A stretch of 64,000 nucleotides of DNA, from positions 613,501 through 677,500 of the forward strand of contig BDSI01000047.1 in assembly GCA_003117195.1 (NCBI GenBank), written 5' to 3'. This document shows, one piece after another, positions 58,481-64,000 of the stretch; the first letter of the stretch is position 1; each line of letters opens with the position of its first letter. The stretch is from Eudorina sp. 2006-703-Eu-15. Taxonomy: Eukaryota; Chlorophyta; Chlorophyceae; Chlamydomonadales; Volvocaceae. The notes under the pieces were generated by a model. The model had not been told where the DNA came from. It saw nothing but the letters and a program-made list of their open reading frames with translations, and did no database searches. The position numbers were made by a program, and so were the translations under genes.

Positions 58481-60001
58481 CTGCGCCGATCCGCCAAGCC
58501 CGTTGGGACTTTCCTTTCCATGCACAGGTCCGCATGCAATAGCCCAACTGAAATCACCAACAAACAGCCACCCGTACGATACAACCTGCAACCACCCGCG
58601 CACCAAGCCACCATCTCGATGTACGGTTTGCGGCAATGGGGCCCAATGGTTGACACGGGCTTGGAAAGCACTTGTGCGCCTCTACGCCGTCGTTGCCGTT
58701 GACAGCCTCCAGTCAAAGCGCGAGCTGCCACCGGAATCATTTGCCATACGATGAAAGCGACAGTATCCATCGTGATCTTCTTACACCCCGCCTGGCCCTC
58801 CCCTCCTGCCCAGCGTTGGCTGTGCATGTCCCCCCCCCGCCCGAACCCAACCACATCAAGAACCCAACCATATCAAGGTATCAACCACCCAACCGAAATC
58901 ACCGCGAGCTTAAACGAAACCCCGCGAACCCCGCCCCGACGCGCATGGTCGCGTTTCCCCACGACAGCTGCTACGTGTCTCAAACAGGTAGGGTCAGGGA
59001 ATGACAGCTAACGAATCGACCCATCCAAACTGCGTTGCACTTACTGACTTCTGCTCCCGCAATCGGGGCCCCAAAGCACCTCACCTCGACGGCTTCCGTG
59101 CCGCAAGTCCCCCTCTGTTGACTCCGTTTCCCTGCCTTGGTAGCTTTCGCCCCGTCCTCGCCGCCCCCCGACTGTGCATCGCATCACATAGGTATAGCCA
59201 CGGGGGTTATCAACCCCATATTAACCCCTCCCCCCTCCCTTAGCGGACACAACATGGTGAAGTGCGCTCGTGGATAAGATGTACCCGACCTTCAGCTGCC
59301 GTACGTGCCAGGATCCAGGCCGGCAGTACAGTCCCGCCGACCGGTACCGGTGTTTCCTTTGCAGCAGTCGACGTTGCGGCTGCTGCTGCTGCGCTGCTGC
59401 TGCCCCAGCAATTGCCGTCTCAAGCATCTCACCGTTGCAAAGACCTGTTACGTCGTCGCTGCCTGGCAGGCTGGCGGCGACCCAGCCGCCATCGCAGAAG
59501 CCGAGGAAGACAGGCAGCGGCCCCGCACAGAACGGCTGAACCCACGGGTGATCGTCCGCGAGGTGTGGTTGCTTGCCAGACGCGTGGGCAGTTGTGGGCA
59601 GTGGGCTGGGTTCCGTACGTGCAGTACAACAGCACCCCTCCCTCGAAAAGAAGCATGGTCAGGCGAGCCCGCTTGAGAGGTGCAGTCGGCTCAGACCCTC
59701 TCGAGGAGCCTGCGGGTGTGGCCCACGGAGAGACACGCTGAGAGTAGTAAATTTAAAAGAACCAAACCCAGAAAAGACACGGAAAGCCGGGTGGCTGGGA
59801 TGAGATTGCATGCTTATCATTATTTTGACGCGCGCGGGACAGCGATGCAGGGAGGGCCAGAGGGCGCAGGTGCTGCGCCGCTGAGGAAGGTTCGGGTCTT
59901 CGGAAAGGTCAAGACAAGTGCACAGCACTAAACCCATGCCCCCACCCCAAAACACCTACACGCTCCCGGTACCGGTTATGCCGGTACTTTGTGCACTATG
60001 A

Positions 60002-63000
60002 CTAATCCGTTCTTGACTCATCCGTACTTGACTCATCCATGCGCGCAGCGGATCTTATGTTGTATACATCGGACTTTCGGACCTCATCACGGCATGCGAT
60101 CGCGTACTGGCCGTCTGGAGTTGCCTTAGCGGCCCTTAGCGGTGTCCGCCTCACCGCGCGTGACAGCCGGCTGCTGAAGCGCAAGAACGGGCTCTCCGTC
60201 GCCGCCGCCATCTGCTGCTGTGCCGCCGCAACCGCAGCCTGCAGCTGCCTCTCCGCCAGCTGCCTTTCGGCCAGCTGCTGCTGCTGCTCCGCTTGCTGCT
60301 GCTGCCGCTCCGCCTGCTGCTGCTGCTGCCGCTCCGCCTGCTGCTGCTGCTGCTGCCGCTCCGCCTGCTGCTGCTGCTGCCGCTCCGCCTGCTGCTGCTG
60401 CTGCTTTCGCGTGTGGTGCTGCCGTACGGCGTGCTTGAGCCAGGGGTGTCTCAGCAGCTGCACCGCGGTGGGTCGGTCCCCCGGGCGCTCCGCCAGCGCC
60501 AGGCTGATGAAGTCCTGGCCGCCCGCGGACACAAAGTGGGGGAAGTGCAGCTCGCGAGGGCCCTCACCGGCGGCCCCCGCCATGGGCGTCTGGCCCTGGA
60601 CGTCGATGAAGGGCGGGAAGCCCACCAGCATCTCGTAGGCCAGCACGCCCACACTCCACACGTCCACGGCGGTGGTGTACGCCAGCTCGGGGTTGTCCTT
60701 GTTGTCCTCGGGCAGCATCTTGAGCGGGCAGCGCTCCACCTCGGGCGCCTGGACGGCCGACGCCGCCGGGGGCAAGGGAAAGCGCGACCGATTGATTGGC
60801 CGACCGACCGATCGGGAGCCGCCGGGCGCGGGCAAGCGAGCAAGCAAGCAAGCACGGGGTAAGGACGCACCTAGGGCGAGGAAAAAAAGGAGCAAAGCCT
60901 TCCCGCAGAGGGACGCGCCACAAATGATCCCTTCGCCCGCACGATGTGTCCGAGGCTCGAAAGGAATAAAGAGGGACTGGGCGACTGGTGCGTCGGTGGC
61001 GGTTAGGTCGTCAGCCGCGTGACCAAAAATTGGCTTAGGGCTGCTTGTTGCGTGGTTTCTCAGAATGTGAGTTCAGTTGAGCTGAGTTCAATTGGGAGTT
61101 GGTTTAGGCGGCGGGAAAGGGCTGGTGGTCTGTGACTGCTGCAAGGGAGGCACAAGCCATGACGCGGACGGCAAAGACGCCCCCCTCCCTCCCGGGACGC
61201 CATGTAACCCAGATGGCAAGGGACGAGGGCCTCAACCGCGACACAGCGGCACAACGGCTCCGAAACCACACGGGCTTCGAAACCTGCCCTCACCATGTAC
61301 TCCACTGTGGTGCGAGGCCGGTACGGCACATCACGGCCGCGCCAGAGGGTGAGGCAGAAGGGATGCCAGTCCAGCAATCGCCAGGGGCGGCCGCGATGGT
61401 GGCGGTGGCGGCCAATCAGCGGGCGGGCGGGCGGAGGAGATCTCAGCAGGGGCCTTGCATAATGTTGGCTTGTGTGAGTTGGGGGAAGCAGACTGTGATT
61501 GAGGACCCTAGGACCCACATGATGGCACATGATGGCAATACGGACACAAAACAGTACCGCGGCAGATGTATGCGCACATTAGGGAATGCAACCGAGATCT
61601 GATGCAACGTATGATTCCAGCAACCCCCGATATGTCAAACAAAACCAGCGGGGCCGTGAAAAGTCATCGAATGGGTATAATTGTCCGGGCGGTCGACGTC
61701 GCAGTTGAAGTGTGTCGGCCCCCACCTCCCCCATCCCACCCCGGGGGCCCCCGCCTCTCACTTGTTCCCGTCCTCGTGACGGCCCGCTCCTGGGTCAGAT
61801 CGATGGCCGCCCCGAAGTCCGCCATCCGCAGCTGCCAGGTGGCGGTCATCAACAGGTTCTCGGGCTGGAGGGGGGCACGTAAGTGCGGGGAGGGGAGGGG
61901 AGGGGCCTTGCGGGCGTAACGGAGTGGCACAGGGCGGGCACATAGAGCGCTCCGGGCTTCGCTCCGTGGCAGCCGCCGCTCGGGCTCCGCGAGGAGCGCC
62001 CGAGGGGCAGAAGCAGCGCCCGAGGGGCAGAAGCAGCACCAGAGGGGCAGAAGCAGCGCCCGAGGGGCAGAAGCAGCGCCCGAGGGGCAGAAGCAGCGCC
62101 CGAGGGGCAGAAGCAGCGCACGGGGCCGTGTGGGGGAGGATTCAGCGCGTTCGGCGCATGTGGTGCAGGTGCACGTGCAGGTGTGTACATCGTACGGCCC
62201 CTCCCCGCCGTACCTTGATGTCCCGGTGGCACACGCCCCTGCCGTGCAAGTACACCAACGCCTCCAGCAGCGGCGCCAGCACCAGCACGCGCAGCTGGTC
62301 CTCCGACATGCGGCCCCGCGGGAGGGCCGACCGCACGGCAAGCAGATCGCCACGCAGCGCCCGCTCCAGAACCAGCACCAGGCGGTTCTCCTCCTGTACG
62401 CGCATACACACCCTATCAGTAACTACACATTCATTTATCTAACCCCTCCATTCATTCCGGGTGGACTAGCCGCCCGAGAGCCGCCTTCTCGCCCCCACTG
62501 CCGTCTTGCTTGCACCGAAGGCCGGTACAGTGACGCAGCCTTACCGCCTCCTTCGCTGCTCGCTGCTGTTTGCGCACATGCTGGGTGCAGTAGGGTTGCA
62601 GTAATCACCTTGCATGCGCGACAATACGGCACAAGGGATTTCGGGCCTACAACGGCCGCGCTCTGGCCAGCCATGGGAGGTCGCATCTGCCAGGTGCGGG
62701 GAGAGCAGCCGGTAAGCCCCATTCCATACGGAGTGATTAATTTAACCTCACTTCATGGGTTCATGGGTTCACTTTATGGGTTCAAACAGACGACACACGC
62801 ATACCAACGCACACTAAATCTGGATGATGCAAATCGGGCTGCGGGCCCGGGCAACCGAGTTGACGGCGCTGAATATGCTCTTTCGGGCTGCTGCCGGAAT
62901 CACTCAACCGCCACTCGTTCCTTGATAGCTCGACCCATCTCTTCGTACGTACCACGAAGACGCCGTACATCATGAGGACGTTGTCGTGCGCCAGTTCGGT

Positions 63001-64000
63001 GTGTATGCGCACTTCGCGGACCAGTGTGTGCAGTGCGTTGTCCGCCACCCGCCCCAACGAGTACACCTTGAGGACCACCTTGAGGCCGCTGTGGTGGCAC
63101 ACCGCCTGAGGTGGGCAGGCAGGCGGGCAGGCCGACAACATACGGGCAGGTGCACGCGGCGGTGACGCAGCAACAAGCGACCTACTCGAATTCGTCAAGA
63201 TAAATATAAACAAAAGTTAGCTTTTAATTATGAAGCTATGTGCCTTGAAGAATTTTGCATTGACGTCCATGATGGTATTATGCTGGGAGCGACAACACTT
63301 TGCAACGCAAGCGATTAAGAAATAGACCATTATAAATTTATAATACATAGTTTGTGGCATTCTCAGGTGTCATTCTCAGGACCAACCACCACAGGCTTCA
63401 CACAGTAAAAGAGTTGTCCTTCCTCAGCTAACAATTCCTCCGCCGTGATAGCACCTCGCGCTCGGTTTTGAACCTGGTGTCATCTTAAGACAGAAAAAAA
63501 CTGTAAAACGCCGCAGAGGGCGCGAGCCCTTGCCCTCCCACATCCCGTCAAAGCCCCACCTTGTACACAGAAGAAACTTCGCCTTTGTAGATGCGGCCGC
63601 CGATGACGTAGTCCGCCAACCGCCACATGGGCCTGCGCATAGCCTCCGGCGCGGCACCGCACGCCGCTAGCAGCACCCCGCGATCGCCTGCCTGGCCTGC
63701 TGTTGCCGCCGTCACAATCGCAGCGGCCGCGGACCCACTCCGCAACGCGGTGTGGCCCGGGCCTTCACGTTGGCTCGTCGCAGGCATCGATGTGGCCACG
63801 AGGGGCACGTGCACGGGAACTGGTCTGTCGTACAAAGAGTTGATCGGCGGGGACCCGTAGGCCGGCGGGGACCCGTAGCAGCCCCCGGGAGCCGCCTGCA
63901 GCTCACGGCGTATGTCCCGCGTGGAGGCGCTCGAACGCGACCCCCCCACGCTGCCGCAACCGAAGCTGCCCATCGCTGCAGGCGTTGCGCCCTCGCTGGC
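60002..64000 (-). CDS. CALK/Aurora-like serine/threonine protein kinase, copy 2 (5'-partial)
   Basis: Model: complement of 60002-60748, 61294-61304 (11 nt), 61762-61864, 62214-62393, 62953-63105, 63560->64000. The first exon is open to the window edge, so the N-terminus is missing; at least 147 residues of it are low-complexity Ser/Gly/Pro ahead of WRLADYVIGGRIYKGEVSSV. Catalytic motifs are intact (VVLK, HRDIKPEN, ADFG, RTGT-MEYM-APEV). Exons 2-5 have exactly the lengths of kinase 1 (153, 180, 103, 11 nt). Exon 6 is identical by eye to kinase 1 for about 335 bases, up to HHTR, after which the two diverge: this copy has five Gln-rich blocks separated by AER, then an Arg-rich stretch and ends DESRTD. 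The micro-exon gives Glu where kinase 1 has Asp. The gene lies inverted 19 kb from kinase 1. Confidence 0.88.
60285..60412. repeat. Glutamine-coding (CTG)n blocks in kinase 2
   Basis: Four to five runs of CTG (CAG on the coding strand) separated by CCGCTCCGC, coding for poly-Gln and AER spacers; far longer than the single block in kinase 1. Confidence 0.85.
61294..61304 (-). other. 11-nt micro-exon of kinase 2
   Basis: Minus-strand TGGAGTACATG between CCACCACAG and GTGAGG. It joins exons 61762-61864 and 60002-60748 in frame and encodes Met-Glu-Tyr-Met. Confidence 0.82.
62001..62120. repeat. 20-bp minisatellite in kinase 2 intron 3
   Basis: Six copies of the 20-bp unit found in kinase 1 intron 3, on the opposite strand (CGAGGGGCAGAAGCAGCGCC). 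Confidence 0.92.
63180..63480. other. AT-rich island in kinase 2 intron 1
   Basis: Strikingly AT-rich sequence within a GC-rich gene, with a perfect 16-bp palindrome ATTATAAATTTATAAT at 63329-63344. No coding motif was recognised. Confidence 0.5.

Larger units (their letters stand above)
55753..60001. other. Gene-poor spacer
   Basis: No supported gene in 4.2 kb. Open frames on both strands (for example 57000-57425 minus, 58115-58636 minus) have no motif. It contains one tail motif, a degenerate AT-rich tandem array and a GTACGGCA palindrome. Confidence 0.45.

Noticed and set aside
59270..59400. Zinc-finger-like CxxC pattern (plus strand)
   Set aside because: The Cys run is produced by a CTG/TGC-rich microsatellite and has no proper spacing.

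Overview
The window reads as nuclear DNA of a green alga, most likely a volvocine or other core-Reinhardtinia chlorophyte. It is GC-rich, and its genes have many short exons with clean GT-AG junctions. Proteins carry Ala- and Gln-rich tracts. TGTAA poly(A) signals sit downstream of several stops, and microsatellites and minisatellites are dense in introns and spacers. Gene content agrees: a flagellar MYCBPAP/FAP147-type protein and two kinases resembling the algal Aurora-like (CALK) group. No rRNA, tRNA, CRISPR array, or LTR or transposase gene was recognised.

Layout. 1338-3036 (-): PSMD9/Nas2-type proteasome assembly chaperone, divergent from 3474-9146 (+): MYCBP-associated protein (10 exons, 961 aa). 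12052-17384 (-): ISN1-type IMP-specific 5'-nucleotidase (8 exons, 479 aa). 19053-25181 (-): membrane-anchored, Ala-rich coiled-coil UBX-domain protein (10 exons, 532 aa) whose introns are full of short retroelement tails. 25809-31703 (+): secretory-pathway carbohydrate sulfotransferase (11 exons, 411 aa). 35974-41477 or 41859 (+): CALK-like protein kinase. About 41.9-51.5 kb: a gene-poor stretch of SINE-like repeats and (GT)n tracts. 51525-52996 (-): two-exon type II membrane glycosyltransferase-like protein in a lower-GC stretch. 53.0-60.0 kb: a second gene-poor repeat region. 60002 to beyond 64000 (-): a second copy of the kinase, inverted, with its 5' end outside the window.

All exon models were built by eye from splice consensus, reading phase and family motifs. 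In every complete model the exon lengths sum to a multiple of three.

The genes do not form a pathway. They cover proteasome and ubiquitin-linked quality control (PSMD9, UBX), cilia (MYCBPAP, CALK-like kinases), purine nucleotide turnover (ISN1) and glycan modification (sulfotransferase, glycosyltransferase). The most notable signals are: an 11-nt micro-exon kept in both kinase copies; near-identical exon and intron blocks in an otherwise diverged inverted kinase pair; a minisatellite that has copied the ISN1 splice donor six times; a structured SINE-like family with compensated hairpins; and strong excess of the octamer GTACGGCA, often at intron starts.
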